A DNA stretch of 64,000 nt from DASQFI01 sp035633215 (lineage in GTDB: Bacteria > Acidobacteriota > Vicinamibacteria > Vicinamibacterales > SCN-69-37): positions 1 to 64,000 of the forward strand of contig DASQFI010000032.1 in the NCBI GenBank assembly GCA_035633215.1, given 5' to 3'. The notes beneath the pieces are model-generated. The model did not search any database. It had not been told where the DNA came from and saw nothing but the letters and a program-made list of their open reading frames with translations. The position numbers and the translations under genes are program-made. Positions 1-9,311 of this stretch are shown here, in pieces. Each line of letters begins with the position of its first letter. The first letter of the stretch is position 1.

Positions 1-237
1 CTTCGTCCCCCGAACCCCCTTACACGCTCGCTCGCGGGGACCCCATACGCCCCACTCCGCTCGCGTGGCTCACTCGCTGCCGCTCGTTCGCCTGATGTCG
101 GGGGACTTCGTCCCCCGAACCCCCTTACACGCTCGCTCGCGGGGACCCCATACGCCCCACTCCGCCGCGTGGCTCACTCGCTGCCGCTCGTTCGCCTGAT
201 GTCGGGGGACTTCGTCCCCCGAACCCCCTTACACGCC
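1..237. repeat. GC-rich tandem repeat, about 2.25 copies of a 105-bp unit
   Basis: Unit starts recur at 1, 106 and 210, so the spacing is 105 and then 104 bp; the second unit has lost one base in the CCGCTCGCG stretch and the third is cut off after about 27 bp. Each unit opens with CTTCGTCCCCCGAACCCCC, and the end of the previous unit (GGGGGA) makes a GGGGGACTTCGTCCCCC hairpin at each junction. The same word recurs at 2049-2112 and, inverted, at 47190-47297, so this is a dispersed family and not a local accident. No gene is visible in it. It lies just beyond the 3' end of the anti-sigma gene and continues off the left edge. Confidence 0.9.
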
Positions 238-245
238 TTCACTGT

Positions 246-974
246 TTACGACGACTTGCGTCCCAGACCCGCGGCCGACTCAGCGGCGCCGGCGGGATTG
301 CCCTGGCGCATCTGATTCATGAGCGTCACCGTGGCCTGCAGCACGCCGACCTTGCGTCGGAGCGCTCCGAAGAGGCTCTCGCGCGCGGGTTCGCTCTCGG
401 GGTTGTTCGTGAGCGCCACGCGGCTTTCCGCGATCGCCTGATCGACGACGTCCAGATTCTTCTGCAGCGTCGCGGCAATCACCGGATCGATCGCGCCGTT
501 GTTGTTCTTCGTCAGCGCCTCGAGCTGCGTGATCGCGTTTTCGTAATGCTGCATGGCCAGCTTCAATTCGTCCGCGACTGCTTTGACGGCGGCATCCTGA
601 CCGGCGTTGCTCGGCGGCACGGCGACGCGCGGCGCGCGCATCAGGGCGTACACCGCCATCGTCACCAGCACCAGCGCGGCGGCCAGACCGACCCACTGCC
701 ACAGGATGGGCCGCCGCGTCGGTGCCGCCGCGGGTGTCGCGGCGGGTCCGGCGGTTGCGCGCAGCTGGCCCGCGATCTCCAGCCAGATGTGATCGGGTGG
801 ACGCATCGGGCCGAGCGATCGCGCGGCGCCACGCAGCCGCTCGAGATCGCGGACGACGCCGCGGCACACGGCGCATTGGTCGAGGTGCCGCGCGACGTCG
901 GCGCGCTCCTCGGCCGGCAGGGCGCCGTCGATGTAGGCGCCGAGATGCGGCTGAATCTCACCACAGGCGGACAT
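246..974 (-). CDS. Anti-sigma factor with N-terminal zinc finger and one membrane helix
   Basis: Membrane-bound negative regulator of the ECF sigma factor encoded immediately upstream. The start MSACGEIQPH is chosen because its ATG overlaps the sigma stop codon by one base (TAATG), a coupling arrangement. Residues 30-37 give H-x3-C-x2-C (HLDQCAVC), the zinc-binding anti-sigma signature. Residues 90-111 form one hydrophobic helix followed by a helical periplasmic region with no recognisable sensory domain. Family knowledge: the N-terminal finger binds the sigma factor in the cytoplasm and release follows an envelope signal. The signal here is unknown. Length 242 residues. Longer N-terminal readings would overlap the sigma gene and are not supported. 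Confidence 0.87.
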   Translation of the reverse strand: MSACGEIQPHLGAYIDGALPAEERADVARHLDQCAVCRGVVRDLERLRGAARSLGPMRPPDHIWLEIAGQLRATAGPAATPAAAPTRRPILWQWVGLAAALVLVTMAVYALMRAPRVAVPPSNAGQDAAVKAVADELKLAMQHYENAITQLEALTKNNNGAIDPVIAATLQKNLDVVDQAIAESRVALTNNPESEPARESLFGALRRKVGVLQATVTLMNQMRQGNPAGAAESAAGLGRKSS

Positions 975-1534
975 TACTGCTTCCTCGCTCCGACCGCGCC
1001 CGATGCGGCCAGCACGGCGCGCAGACGCATCCGCGCTTTGTGCAGCTGCGACTTCGACGTGCCATCCGAGATGCCGAGCAGGCTCCCGATTTCGCGATGC
1101 TCGCATCCCTCGACGTCGTGCAGCACGAACACCGTCCGGCATCCCGGCGGTAGCGACGTCAGCGCGCGCTCGAGATCCAATCGGTCGACGACGCCCAGAA
1201 TGGCGCCGGCGCCCGCGCCCGTGGCCGCGATGTCATCGTCAAACACGTCGGTCATCTGGGCGAAGCGCGCGTTCCGGCTGCGAAGGTAGTCCAGGCACAG
1301 ATTCGTTCCCAGCCGGAACAGCCACGTGCCGATCGACGACTCGCCCTTGAAGAGCGACAGCTTCCGGTGCGCCGTCAGGAAGATCTCCTGCAGGAGATCC
1401 TCCGCCTCGGCGCGGCCCACGAGCCGGCACGCCACGCCAAACAGACGCGGAGCGTGCGCCCGATACAGCTCCTCGAACGCGCCCGGTTCATTCGTCCGGC
1501 AGCGTTCGACGAGCGCCAGGTCGGGGTGGATCAT
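974..1534 (-). CDS. ECF (sigma-70 group 4) RNA polymerase sigma factor
   Basis: Directs RNA polymerase to a stress or envelope regulon under control of the coupled anti-sigma factor. Region 2 is visible around DLLQEIFLTAHRKL with the promoter-melting stretch GTWLFRLGTNLCLDYLRSR. Region 4 is visible as LTSLPPGCRTVFVLHDVEG followed by a helix-turn-helix EIGSLLGISDGTSKSQLHKA. The start MIHPDLALVERC gives 186 residues, normal for ECF factors. An in-frame ATG at 1615 would add 27 residues, but these are translated from a dispersed repeat (GPALSPSKGP) and are unlikely to be native. No clear Shine-Dalgarno precedes either start. Confidence 0.87.
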   Translation of the reverse strand: MIHPDLALVERCRTNEPGAFEELYRAHAPRLFGVACRLVGRAEAEDLLQEIFLTAHRKLSLFKGESSIGTWLFRLGTNLCLDYLRSRNARFAQMTDVFDDDIAATGAGAGAILGVVDRLDLERALTSLPPGCRTVFVLHDVEGCEHREIGSLLGISDGTSKSQLHKARMRLRAVLAASGAVGARKQ

Positions 1535-1550
1535 GGGCGGGCTGGGAATG

Positions 1551-1580
1551 GGCCCCTTCGACGGGCTCAGCGCTGGCCCC
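1551..1580. repeat. Short dispersed repeat, CTGAGC-CGTCGAAGGG type
   Basis: On the minus strand the stretch contains GCTGAGCCCGTCGAAGGG. A close relative occurs twice in tandem at 31795-31844 inside another gene. Read in the minus frame it gives SPSKGP here and AQGRP there. The repeat sits between the two candidate starts of the sigma gene and argues against the longer start. Confidence 0.6.
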
Positions 1581-1672
1581 TCCACGGCTCGCTTCAAGGG
1601 GTTAGACGTCTTCATGGGTGGCCAGCGTTGCTGGCCTTATGTTGAGAACGTTGGCGGGCGACCGCAGGTTCC

Positions 1673-2041
1673 TCACGTTTGCCCCACCTTTGCCCTTCTC
1701 CCTTTCCCCTCTCCTTTGCCCTTTGCCCTCTGCCCTTTGCCCTTGTCGTGCCACCGTACGTGTTGGAATTTCACAATTCTGTTTCTCTTGACCACCACGC
1801 CCTCCGCCGCGAGCAGGGATGCCTTGAGCCGAGGATTCGCGCCGTATCCGCCGAGCCGGCCGTTGGCGGCGATGACGCGGTGGTAGGGCAATCCGGGCAT
1901 CTCGGCGGCGCGCATGATGTTGCCGACCGCGCGCGCGGCGCCGGGCCGGCCCGCGAGCCGCGCGACGTCGCCGTACGTCGCCACGCGGCCCGGCGGAATG
2001 CGGCTCACCACGAGCAGCGTTCGGCGGGTAAACGCAGTCAT
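1673..2041 (-). CDS. Alkyltransferase-like (ATL / MGMT-family) DNA-binding protein, tyrosine variant
   Basis: Relative of O6-alkylguanine-DNA alkyltransferase that probably binds alkylated guanine and hands it to nucleotide-excision repair. The C-terminal MGMT fold is intact: RIPPGRVATYGDVARLAG, the arginine-finger helix AARAVGNIMR and the active-site loop. The catalytic motif PCHRV is replaced by PYHRV (Tyr53), so alkyl transfer to cysteine is impossible. Known ATLs usually carry Trp or Ala there. Start chosen at MTAFTRR, preceded by GAAGAAG. The last ~25 residues (KGKGQRAKGKGEGKGRR) are read from a simple repeat at 1679-1745 and look like an acquired tail. A GGGGGACGAAGTCCCCC hairpin lies directly upstream. 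Confidence 0.85.
   Translation of the reverse strand: MTAFTRRTLLVVSRIPPGRVATYGDVARLAGRPGAARAVGNIMRAAEMPGLPYHRVIAANGRLGGYGANPRLKASLLAAEGVVVKRNRIVKFQHVRWHDKGKGQRAKGKGEGKGRRAKVGQT
1679..1745. repeat. Purine/pyrimidine-skewed simple repeat (CCCTTTG / CCCTTCT words)
   Basis: Degenerate tandem of CCCTTTG-like 7-mers (for example CCCTTTGCCCTCTGCCC). It overlaps the 3' end of the ATL gene and supplies its Lys/Gly/Arg-rich C-terminal tail. It resembles the other word-repeats that fill spacers in this window but is unrelated to them in sequence. Confidence 0.75.
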
Positions 2042-2048
2042 CTTCTTC

Positions 2049-2112
2049 AGGCGGGGGACTTCGTCCCCCGACGCTCTCGCCGTCGCTCGCGGGGCCCCAC
2101 AATCCCCGCTCC
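2049..2112. repeat. Dispersed GGGGGACTTCGTCCCCC repeat, single copy
   Basis: Contains GGGGGACTTCGTCCCCC followed by a CGCTCGCGGGGCCCCAC stretch, matching the unit at 1-237 with substitutions. It fills the spacer between the phosphatase and ATL genes, both on the minus strand, and its hairpin could act as an intrinsic attenuator or mRNA end, although no T-tract follows. Confidence 0.75.
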
Positions 2113-2153
2113 GCTCCGGCGGGCCGCGCCGGTGGCGCGGCAAACCTTCGACT

Positions 2154-3827
2154 TCAGCGGATGATCGCCTCGCTGAGCACGCGGCCGTTCGTTTGACTGA
2201 GCCTGACGCCGGTGAATGACGCCAGCGTCGGAGCGATGTCGACGGGACTCGCCGCCTGATCGTACTGGCCCGTGCGAATCCGCGCGCCAAACAGCAGGAC
2301 CGGGACGCGCACGTCGTAGTCGTACGGCGTCCCGTGCGTCGTGCCGGCGGCGCGGGCGAGAAAGTTCGGGAGCGGTGAGACGACAAAGTCGCCGCCGCGG
2401 CCGGGATAGTAGCTGAGCCGCCACGCGCGCAGCATCGGATCGTCGGTCGCTGCCGGACTCGTCAGTTCGGCGGCCGAATAGACGAGCCCCACGCCGGGCA
2501 CGGCGGCAATGGCCTGTTTCACACTCTCGACGGCGCCCGGTTTTGCGCGGAGGCGATCGAAGGTGCCGGGCGTGAGCGAGAGGTGCGACTCGACGAGCGT
2601 GGCGACGTGCGAGCCCGATTCGAGGACCTTCGCAATCGCCGTTTCGGCGGCCTGCCGAATCGCATTGCTGGTCAGTCGGCCCGCTTTTCTGCCTTCGACC
2701 TGCTCGGGGATCGTCGCGACGCCATGATCGGCTGAAAACGCGAGCACGTAGTTCGTGCCCGCCGCCCGCTCGATCGCGGCAAGCAGCCGGCCGATCGTCA
2801 CGTCGAGTCGTGCGAGCAAGTCCTGCACTTCGTGGCTGCGCGGACCGTATTCGTGGCCGACGCCGTCGAGCGCGGAAAAGCTCACCGCGAGCATGTCCGT
2901 GCCGGGCTGGCTGCCGAGCTTCAGCTTGTCGATCAGATCGATCGCCAGATCCGCGAGGTACTCGTCACTCCAGGGCGATCGTTCCCATGCGTTGACGAAC
3001 AGATTGTCCGCGCGTCCCGACGGGCTCTCGAGCGCGTGTGGGAACGTCCGATCCCAGGGGATCGGCGTGTTCTCGCCCGGCGCATCATCGGCATGGAGGT
3101 AGGCCGGCTCGGGCAGCAGCTTCGTCCACGTCTGGCCGTACGACTTCGCGATCGGATGGTCGGTCACGAAGCGATCGACCTCGGGCCACGGCGTTTTGGT
3201 GAACCGGTCGGAGGTCGACCACGTGCCGTTGTCTTCTTCCCAGATGATCATCGTGCCGGGTCCGCCGTGGCCGCCAAGGCCGATCGACGCGCGCGGCTTG
3301 AGCGAGATCGAGACGATGTTCGGCTGGCGTTTGGCCTGCCGGCGCAGCTCGTCGGCGAACGTCGGCGCCATCAACGACATCGGACCGTGGCGCTCGACGC
3401 CGCGGCCGCCGCCGAAGGGAACGGCCGTCGCCTGCGGGTCGCTCGAGCACAGGATCGTCCGGCGTGTCGCGCGGTCGTACCAGTTGTTGCTGATCATGCC
3501 GTGCACGAATGGCAGCGTGCCCGTGCCAATCGTCGAATGTCCGGGACAGGTGACCGATCCGCCGTACTGGTAGGCCGCGTGGCGGAACACCGCGCCGCGA
3601 TCGAACAGCCGGCGCAGGCCATGTTTCCACTGCTGCCCGTACATCTGCGGATAGTCGGCCCGGAACTGATCCACCACGACAAGGACCACCAGCCGCGGCG
3701 GATCCGCTCGCGTTTGAGTTTGATTCGCCGCGGTGACTGCCGGCGTGCTGCCGGCCGCGATCAGCGCGGACGCGAGCGCCAGCGCGCCGCACACCGCACG
3801 CGGATACCAGAATCGCCCGAGCGTCAT
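2154..3827 (-). CDS. Secreted alkaline phosphatase-superfamily enzyme (PafA / type I phosphodiesterase-like)
   Basis: Periplasmic metallo-phosphatase or phosphodiesterase. An N-terminal signal peptide (residues 1 to ~34, ending near AVTAANQ) precedes LVVLVVVDQFRADY, with Asp53 as metal ligand. The nucleophile loop SVTCPGHSTIGTG carries Thr93, as in PafA-type enzymes rather than Ser. Further metal ligands lie in SALDGVGHEYG and FSADHGVA. Length 557 residues fits the family. The start MTLGRFW is preferred because its ATG overlaps the upstream gene's stop as ATGA; an ATG seven codons upstream is possible. It is translationally coupled to the small membrane protein upstream. Substrate is unknown; PafA-like enzymes hydrolyse phosphomonoesters, close relatives diesters. 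Confidence 0.88.
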   Translation of the reverse strand: MTLGRFWYPRAVCGALALASALIAAGSTPAVTAANQTQTRADPPRLVVLVVVDQFRADYPQMYGQQWKHGLRRLFDRGAVFRHAAYQYGGSVTCPGHSTIGTGTLPFVHGMISNNWYDRATRRTILCSSDPQATAVPFGGGRGVERHGPMSLMAPTFADELRRQAKRQPNIVSISLKPRASIGLGGHGGPGTMIIWEEDNGTWSTSDRFTKTPWPEVDRFVTDHPIAKSYGQTWTKLLPEPAYLHADDAPGENTPIPWDRTFPHALESPSGRADNLFVNAWERSPWSDEYLADLAIDLIDKLKLGSQPGTDMLAVSFSALDGVGHEYGPRSHEVQDLLARLDVTIGRLLAAIERAAGTNYVLAFSADHGVATIPEQVEGRKAGRLTSNAIRQAAETAIAKVLESGSHVATLVESHLSLTPGTFDRLRAKPGAVESVKQAIAAVPGVGLVYSAAELTSPAATDDPMLRAWRLSYYPGRGGDFVVSPLPNFLARAAGTTHGTPYDYDVRVPVLLFGARIRTGQYDQAASPVDIAPTLASFTGVRLSQTNGRVLSEAIIR

Positions 3828-4276
3828 CGTCTTCGGCCCCAATAGCATACGGCGGCAAGCAGGAGGTCATAGACCGCGCAACTGATGAAAAACCAGCGCG
3901 GCGCGAGCGCCGGCGGGAGCCACCCCGGGCGATGCGCCAGATCCGTGAGCGCGTGCGCGACGAACGCGATCGCGGCCACGAGCAGTCCCTGTCGCGGATC
4001 GCGAAGGAGCACCAGGCCCGCGACGACGACGAAGATCACGCCGAGGGCGACGTCCAGATGCGCGAGGTAGACGTCGGGTGCGACCGCGATCGCGAGACCC
4101 ATCGGCACGGCGCCCGTGGCGGCCAGCAGCATCGCCGCGCACTGCGCCAGCCGCAACTGGCCGATCAGCCGTGCCGGCGACTGGGCGTCGGTGCGCAGGA
4201 GCTGCCACGCCAGAATGACCATGGCGCCGGCCGACAGGACGGCGGCGGTGAGCAGCACGCGGGCGGTGTCCGTCAT
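3824..4276 (-). CDS. Small multi-pass membrane protein, function unknown
   Basis: A 150-residue protein with about four hydrophobic segments (roughly 7-27, 44-65, 75-92 and 99-115) and a C-terminal hydrophobic stretch ending in YWGRRR, which by the positive-inside rule suggests a cytoplasmic C-terminus. A His-rich patch (AHALTDLAHRPGW) lies before the last helix. I do not recognise the family. Its stop overlaps the start of the phosphatase gene by four bases, so the two are co-translated; a role in membrane processes alongside the phosphatase is inference only. It starts from a divergent promoter region shared with the pyrimidine phosphorylase gene. Confidence 0.7.
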   Translation of the reverse strand: MTDTARVLLTAAVLSAGAMVILAWQLLRTDAQSPARLIGQLRLAQCAAMLLAATGAVPMGLAIAVAPDVYLAHLDVALGVIFVVVAGLVLLRDPRQGLLVAAIAFVAHALTDLAHRPGWLPPALAPRWFFISCAVYDLLLAAVCYWGRRR

Positions 4277-4299
4277 CGGGGGGGTGGAAGCGGAAGCCC

Positions 4300-4307
4300 A
4301 CTATACT
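4300..4307. promoter_or_regulatory. Overlapping divergent -10 elements (TATACT plus, TATAGT minus)
   Basis: The 8-mer ACTATACT reads TATACT at 4302-4307 on the plus strand and TATAGT at 4305-4300 on the minus strand. The plus element ends 9 nt before the phosphorylase ATG at 4317, so a transcript starting about 7 nt downstream would be almost leaderless. The minus element leaves a 23-nt leader for the membrane-protein gene. The spacer is only 40 bp and no -35 is recognisable. Confidence 0.6.
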
Positions 4308-4316
4308 TGCCCCCGC

Positions 4317-5624
<1,308 letters not shown>

Positions 5625-5627
5625 CCC

Positions 5628-6887
5628 ATGTCCCGTTTCCAGCCCATCCTCGGCCTCATCCTGATCGGTCTGATCGCGTATGCGCTGTCGACGAATCGGA
5701 AGAAGATTCGCGGCCGGACGATCGTCTGGGGATTCGGTCTGCAGTTCCTGTTCGCCGTGATCGTGCTCAAGACGTCGGTCGGGCAGCGCACGTTCGAGGT
5801 GCTCGGCGAGAAAATCCGCCAGCTGCTCGACTTCGCGTCGGTGGGCTCCTCGTTCGTCTTCGGGCCGATCGGCGATCGGCCGGTCTGGGCCCGGATCATG
5901 AACGAAGTGCTTGGGCCGGAGGGCGCGCGGTACAGCCTGATCTTCGCGTTCCAGATCGCGCCCACGATCATCTTCATCGCCGCGCTCTTCGCCATCCTCT
6001 ACTACTTCGGCATCATGCAGCTCATCGTGCGGCTGTTCGCGGTCGTCATGAACCGCGTGATGAAGGCGAGCGGCGCCGAGTCGCTGAACGTCGCGGCCAG
6101 CATCTTCATGGGCCAGACCGAGGCGCCGCTGACCATCCGCCCCTACCTGCCGAAGATGACCGAGTCCGAGCTCATGACCGTCATGACGTCCGGCATGGCG
6201 CACATCTCGGGCGGGATCATGGCCGCGTACGTCGCGTTCGGCATCGAGCCCAAGCACCTGCTCACGGCCGTGATCATGACGGCGCCAGGCACGCTGATGA
6301 TGTCGAAGATGTTCGTGCCCGAGACGGGGACGCCCGAGACGCTCGGCACGGTCAAGCTCGACATGAAGAGGACCGACGTCAACGTGATTGACGCGGCCGG
6401 CCGGGGCACGGGCGAGGGGCTGCACCTGGCGATGAACGTCATCGCGATGCTGATCTCGTTCGTCGCGCTGATCGCGCTCACCAACGCGATCATGGGGTGG
6501 GCGGGCGGCTGGATCGGGATGCCCGATCTGACTCTTCAGAGAGTGTTCGGCTGGGTTTTCGCACCGGTTGCCTGGAGCCTGGGCGTCTCCTGGCGCGACG
6601 CCGGCGTCGTCGGCAACCTGCTCGGGACGCGGATGGTGCTGAACGAGTTCATCGCGTTCGCGCAGCTCGGGCCGCTCAAGGACACGCTCGATCCGCGATC
6701 GTTCACGGTCGCGACGTTCGCGCTCTGCGGGTTCGCCAATTTCGCGTCGATCGGCATCCAGATTGGCGGCATCGGCGCGCTCGTGCCGGAACGCCGTCAC
6801 GATCTGGCGCGGCTGGGGTTTCGGGCGATGCTGGCGGGGACGCTCGCGAATTTCGTGTCGGCATGCATTGCAGCGATGCTTCTGTGA
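5628..6887 (+). CDS. Concentrative nucleoside transporter (CNT / NupC family)
   Basis: Inner-membrane nucleoside:cation symporter importing substrates for the adjacent phosphorylases. 419 residues with about ten membrane segments. The N-terminal NupC-like domain (GLILIGLIAYALS, RGRTIVWGFGLQFLFAVIVL), the gate-like region and the core CNT motifs GQTEAPLTIRPYL and VLNEFIAF are visible. Late motifs include ALCGFANFASIGIQIGGIGALVP. It begins 3 bp after the pyrimidine phosphorylase stop and is almost certainly cotranscribed with it. The downstream end abuts a long inverted repeat. Confidence 0.93.
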   Translation: MSRFQPILGLILIGLIAYALSTNRKKIRGRTIVWGFGLQFLFAVIVLKTSVGQRTFEVLGEKIRQLLDFASVGSSFVFGPIGDRPVWARIMNEVLGPEGARYSLIFAFQIAPTIIFIAALFAILYYFGIMQLIVRLFAVVMNRVMKASGAESLNVAASIFMGQTEAPLTIRPYLPKMTESELMTVMTSGMAHISGGIMAAYVAFGIEPKHLLTAVIMTAPGTLMMSKMFVPETGTPETLGTVKLDMKRTDVNVIDAAGRGTGEGLHLAMNVIAMLISFVALIALTNAIMGWAGGWIGMPDLTLQRVFGWVFAPVAWSLGVSWRDAGVVGNLLGTRMVLNEFIAFAQLGPLKDTLDPRSFTVATFALCGFANFASIGIQIGGIGALVPERRHDLARLGFRAMLAGTLANFVSACIAAMLL

Positions 6888-6900
6888 GCAAGAATGAGCG

Positions 6901-7008
6901 GTCATGGGGTCAGGTCTTGAATTGCCACTTTTTCGGTCCGCGCGAAAGATGTAAGACAAAGCTGTGATTTCGCACCAAAAGTGGCAATTCAAGACCTGAC
7001 CCCATGAC
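6901..7008. repeat. REPIN-like inverted repeat: two perfect 32-bp arms around a 44-bp loop
   Basis: Left arm 6901-6932 begins GTCATGGGGTCAGGTCTTGA and continues ATTGCCACTTTT; the right arm 6977-7008 is its exact reverse complement. The loop 6933-6976 contains no gene. The GGGGTCAGGTCTTGA word resembles ends of elements mobilised by REP-associated tyrosine transposases, though no transposase is present in the window. The right arm contains the ATG of the purine phosphorylase gene (7004-7006), so the element defines that gene's start. Confidence 0.9.
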
Positions 7009-7825
7009 GACCTACTTCGACCGCGTCGAAGAAGCCGCCACTCATCTCCGTGGGGTGCTCGGCAGTACGCCCGAGATTGCCGTGGTCCTCGGCTCGGGAC
7101 TCGGTGCGTTTGCCGAGAGCCTCGGTGACTCGAAGATCGTGCCCTACGGCGACATTCCGCATTGGCCCGCGTCCCGGGTGATCGGCCACGCCGGAAAGCT
7201 GGCGGCCGGGATCGCGGCCGGCAAGCGGGTGCTCGCGCTCTCGGGACGCGTGCATTTCTACGAGGGCCACGACCTTCGGACGGTGACGTTCGCGACGCGC
7301 GTGCTCGCGCGGCTGGGCGTGAAGACGCTGATCCTGACGAACGCGGCCGGTGGCATCAACACGCGGTTCGCACAGGGCGCGCTCATGGTGATCGACGATC
7401 ACATCAACCTGCTCGGGACGAATCCGCTCATCGGACCGAACGAGAGCCGATTCGGGCTGCGATTCCCCGACATGTCGAACATCTACTCGCCCCGGCTGCG
7501 CGGCGTCGCCGACGCGGCCGCGCTCGCGGCGGGGCTCAAAGTCGAGCACGGCGTGTACATTGCGGTGACGGGGCCGAGCTATGAGACGCCGGCAGAAATT
7601 CGCGCCTTCAGAACGCTTGGCGCCGATGCGGTCGGCATGTCCACCGTCCCCGAGGCTATCGTCGCGCGTCATATGCGCATCGAAGCACTCGGGATTTCCT
7701 GCATCTCGAACATGGCGTCCGGCATCCTTCCGCAGCCGCTGACCGAGGAAGAGGTGATGGAGACGACCAGCCGCGTGCGCGATCAGTTCATTGGGCTCCT
7801 GGAGGGCATCATTGACCGACTCTGA
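7004..7825 (+). CDS. punA: Purine nucleoside phosphorylase (trimeric PNP type)
   Basis: Phosphorolysis of inosine or guanosine to base and ribose-1-phosphate. Motifs in order: phosphate site VVLGSGLGAF, GRVHFYEGHD, TNAAGGI, GPSYETPAE and the purine site around MSTVPEAIVARH and GISCISNMASGI. The Asn in SNMASG fits 6-oxopurine specificity rather than methylthioadenosine, but this is not decisive. 273 residues is normal. The ATG lies inside the right arm of a 32-bp inverted repeat, so the initiation region can fold into a very stable hairpin and no independent Shine-Dalgarno exists. It overlaps the cytidine deaminase start by 14 bases. Confidence 0.92.
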   Translation: MTTYFDRVEEAATHLRGVLGSTPEIAVVLGSGLGAFAESLGDSKIVPYGDIPHWPASRVIGHAGKLAAGIAAGKRVLALSGRVHFYEGHDLRTVTFATRVLARLGVKTLILTNAAGGINTRFAQGALMVIDDHINLLGTNPLIGPNESRFGLRFPDMSNIYSPRLRGVADAAALAAGLKVEHGVYIAVTGPSYETPAEIRAFRTLGADAVGMSTVPEAIVARHMRIEALGISCISNMASGILPQPLTEEEVMETTSRVRDQFIGLLEGIIDRL

Positions 7826-8207
7826 TCACCTGGTCGCGGCGGCTCGCGACGCTCGCGAGCACGCCGTGGCGCCGTTCTCGGGATTCAAAGTCGGTGCCGC
7901 GCTCCGGACCAGGGACGGACGTGTGTACGGCGGCTGCAACGTCGAGAACGCCTCCTATGGGCTCACCGTCTGCGCCGAGCGCGTCGCGCTGCTCAAAGCG
8001 CTCTCGGAAGGCGAGCGCGCGTTCGACATGATTGCCGTCGTCGCCGACACCGCCGATCCCACCCCGCCGTGCGGTCCGTGCCGGCAGCTGTTGTGGGAGT
8101 ACTGCGGCGACATTCCGGTTGTGCTGGCGAATCTGCAGGAGACCAAGGGCCGGCATCAGATGAGGGACCTGCTGCCATTGCCGTTCGATGCGAGATTGTT
8201 GAAGTAG
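7812..8207 (+). CDS. cdd: Cytidine deaminase (homotetrameric type)
   Basis: Deaminates cytidine and deoxycytidine to uridine forms, feeding the phosphorylase upstream. The zinc site is complete: Cys54-Ala-Glu56 (TVCAERVAL) and PCGPC with Cys87 and Cys90. 131 residues is the usual length of the tetrameric class. The TTG start is chosen because GGAGGG lies about 8 nt upstream and the resulting N-terminus ([14 protein letters not shown]) matches family length; seven further upstream codons lie within the PNP gene and are not needed. The reading frame overlaps the PNP 3' end, indicating translational coupling. Confidence 0.92.
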   Translation: MTDSDHLVAAARDAREHAVAPFSGFKVGAALRTRDGRVYGGCNVENASYGLTVCAERVALLKALSEGERAFDMIAVVADTADPTPPCGPCRQLLWEYCGDIPVVLANLQETKGRHQMRDLLPLPFDARLLK

Positions 8208-8236
8208 GTCGGGGAAAGCATTCCCGCCGTCCCCTG

Positions 8237-8242
8237 TATGAT
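8237..8242 (+). promoter_or_regulatory. Candidate -10 element TATGAT before mtnA
   Basis: TATGAT ends 9 nt before the mtnA ATG at 8252 and there is no purine-rich ribosome-binding site in between (TCTTTTCTTG). This would allow near-leaderless expression independent of the upstream salvage genes. Confidence 0.5.
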
Positions 8243-8251
8243 CTTTTCTTG

Positions 8252-9298
8252 ATGCTGCCCACCGTCGCCTGGGAGAACGGCGAGATCGTCATGGTCGATC
8301 AGCGCAAGCTGCCCGGCCAGGAAGTGTACGTTCACTGCAAGACGGCGCCCGAAGTCGCGCGCGCAATCAAGTCGATGATCATTCGCGGCGCGCCCGCGAT
8401 TGCCGTGTCGGCCGCGATGGGAATCGCGCTCGGCATGCGCCGGAGCAAGGCGAACGGCACGCGGCAGTTCGCGGTCGAGTTCAACAAGACGTGCGAGTTG
8501 ATGGCCGGCACGCGGCCGACCGCCGTCAACCTGTTCTGGGCCATCGATCGGATGAAGCGCACGTTCGCGGCCGGCGTTCAGGCCGGCCAGTCCGTCGACG
8601 AGCTCAAGGATCGGCTCGAGCAGGAAGCCCGCGCGATCCACGATGAGGACGTCGCCAGCTGTCGCGCCATGGGCAGGTTTGGCGCCGACGTGGTACCCGC
8701 CGGCGCGCGGATCCTCACGCACTGCAATGCCGGGGCGCTCGCCACGGCCGGTTACGGCACGGCCCTGGGCGTGATTCGCGCCGCCGCCGAGCAGGGCAAA
8801 GTGCGCCAGGTCTTCGCCGATGAGACGCGCCCGTTTTTTCAAGGCGCGAGACTGACGGCCTGGGAGCTCGTCCGCGACCAGGTGCCGACGACCGTCATCA
8901 CCGAGGGCATGGCGGGTCCGCTGATGCAGCGCGGCGACATCGACGTGGTCATGGTTGGCGCCGATCGCATTGCCGCCAACGGCGACGTCGCCAACAAGAT
9001 CGGCACGTACACCGTGGCGGTCATGGCTCACGTGCACGAGATTCCGTTCTATGTCGCGGCGCCGCTGGCGACGATCGATTTGGCGACCTCGACCGGCGAC
9101 GGCATTCCGATCGAGCAGCGGAGCGCCCGCGAGCTCACGCACCTCGGATCCACGCGCCTCGCGCCGGACGGCGCGACCGTCTGGAATCCGGCGTTCGACG
9201 TGACGCCCGCGCGGCTGATTGCCGGCATCATCACCGAACGGGGCATCGCCCGGCCGCCATACGAAACAAGTCTGAAAGGGCTGTTTGAGCCCGCCTGA
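8252..9298 (+). CDS. mtnA: S-methyl-5-thioribose-1-phosphate isomerase
   Basis: Aldose-ketose isomerase of the methionine salvage pathway, structurally an eIF2B-alpha relative. Visible landmarks: the phosphate-binding [11 protein letters not shown] (residues 45-55), [15 protein letters not shown], the catalytic cysteine segment [14 protein letters not shown] (Cys158) and the catalytic aspartate segment [18 protein letters not shown] (Asp238). 348 residues is normal. Clustering with nucleoside phosphorylases suggests either methylthioadenosine salvage, with the neighbouring PNP making the substrate, or a related pentose-1-phosphate isomerisation; the sequence itself looks like ordinary MtnA. 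No other methionine-salvage gene is in the window. Confidence 0.92.
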   Translation: MLPTVAWENGEIVMVDQRKLPGQEVYVHCKTAPEVARAIKSMIIRGAPAIAVSAAMGIALGMRRSKANGTRQFAVEFNKTCELMAGTRPTAVNLFWAIDRMKRTFAAGVQAGQSVDELKDRLEQEARAIHDEDVASCRAMGRFGADVVPAGARILTHCNAGALATAGYGTALGVIRAAAEQGKVRQVFADETRPFFQGARLTAWELVRDQVPTTVITEGMAGPLMQRGDIDVVMVGADRIAANGDVANKIGTYTVAVMAHVHEIPFYVAAPLATIDLATSTGDGIPIEQRSARELTHLGSTRLAPDGATVWNPAFDVTPARLIAGIITERGIARPPYETSLKGLFEPA

Positions 9299-9311
9299 CC
9301 GATGAGCGACC

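Noticed and set aside
974..1615. Longer start of the ECF sigma factor at 1615
   Set aside because: The additional 27 residues are translated from a dispersed repeat and contain no sigma region.
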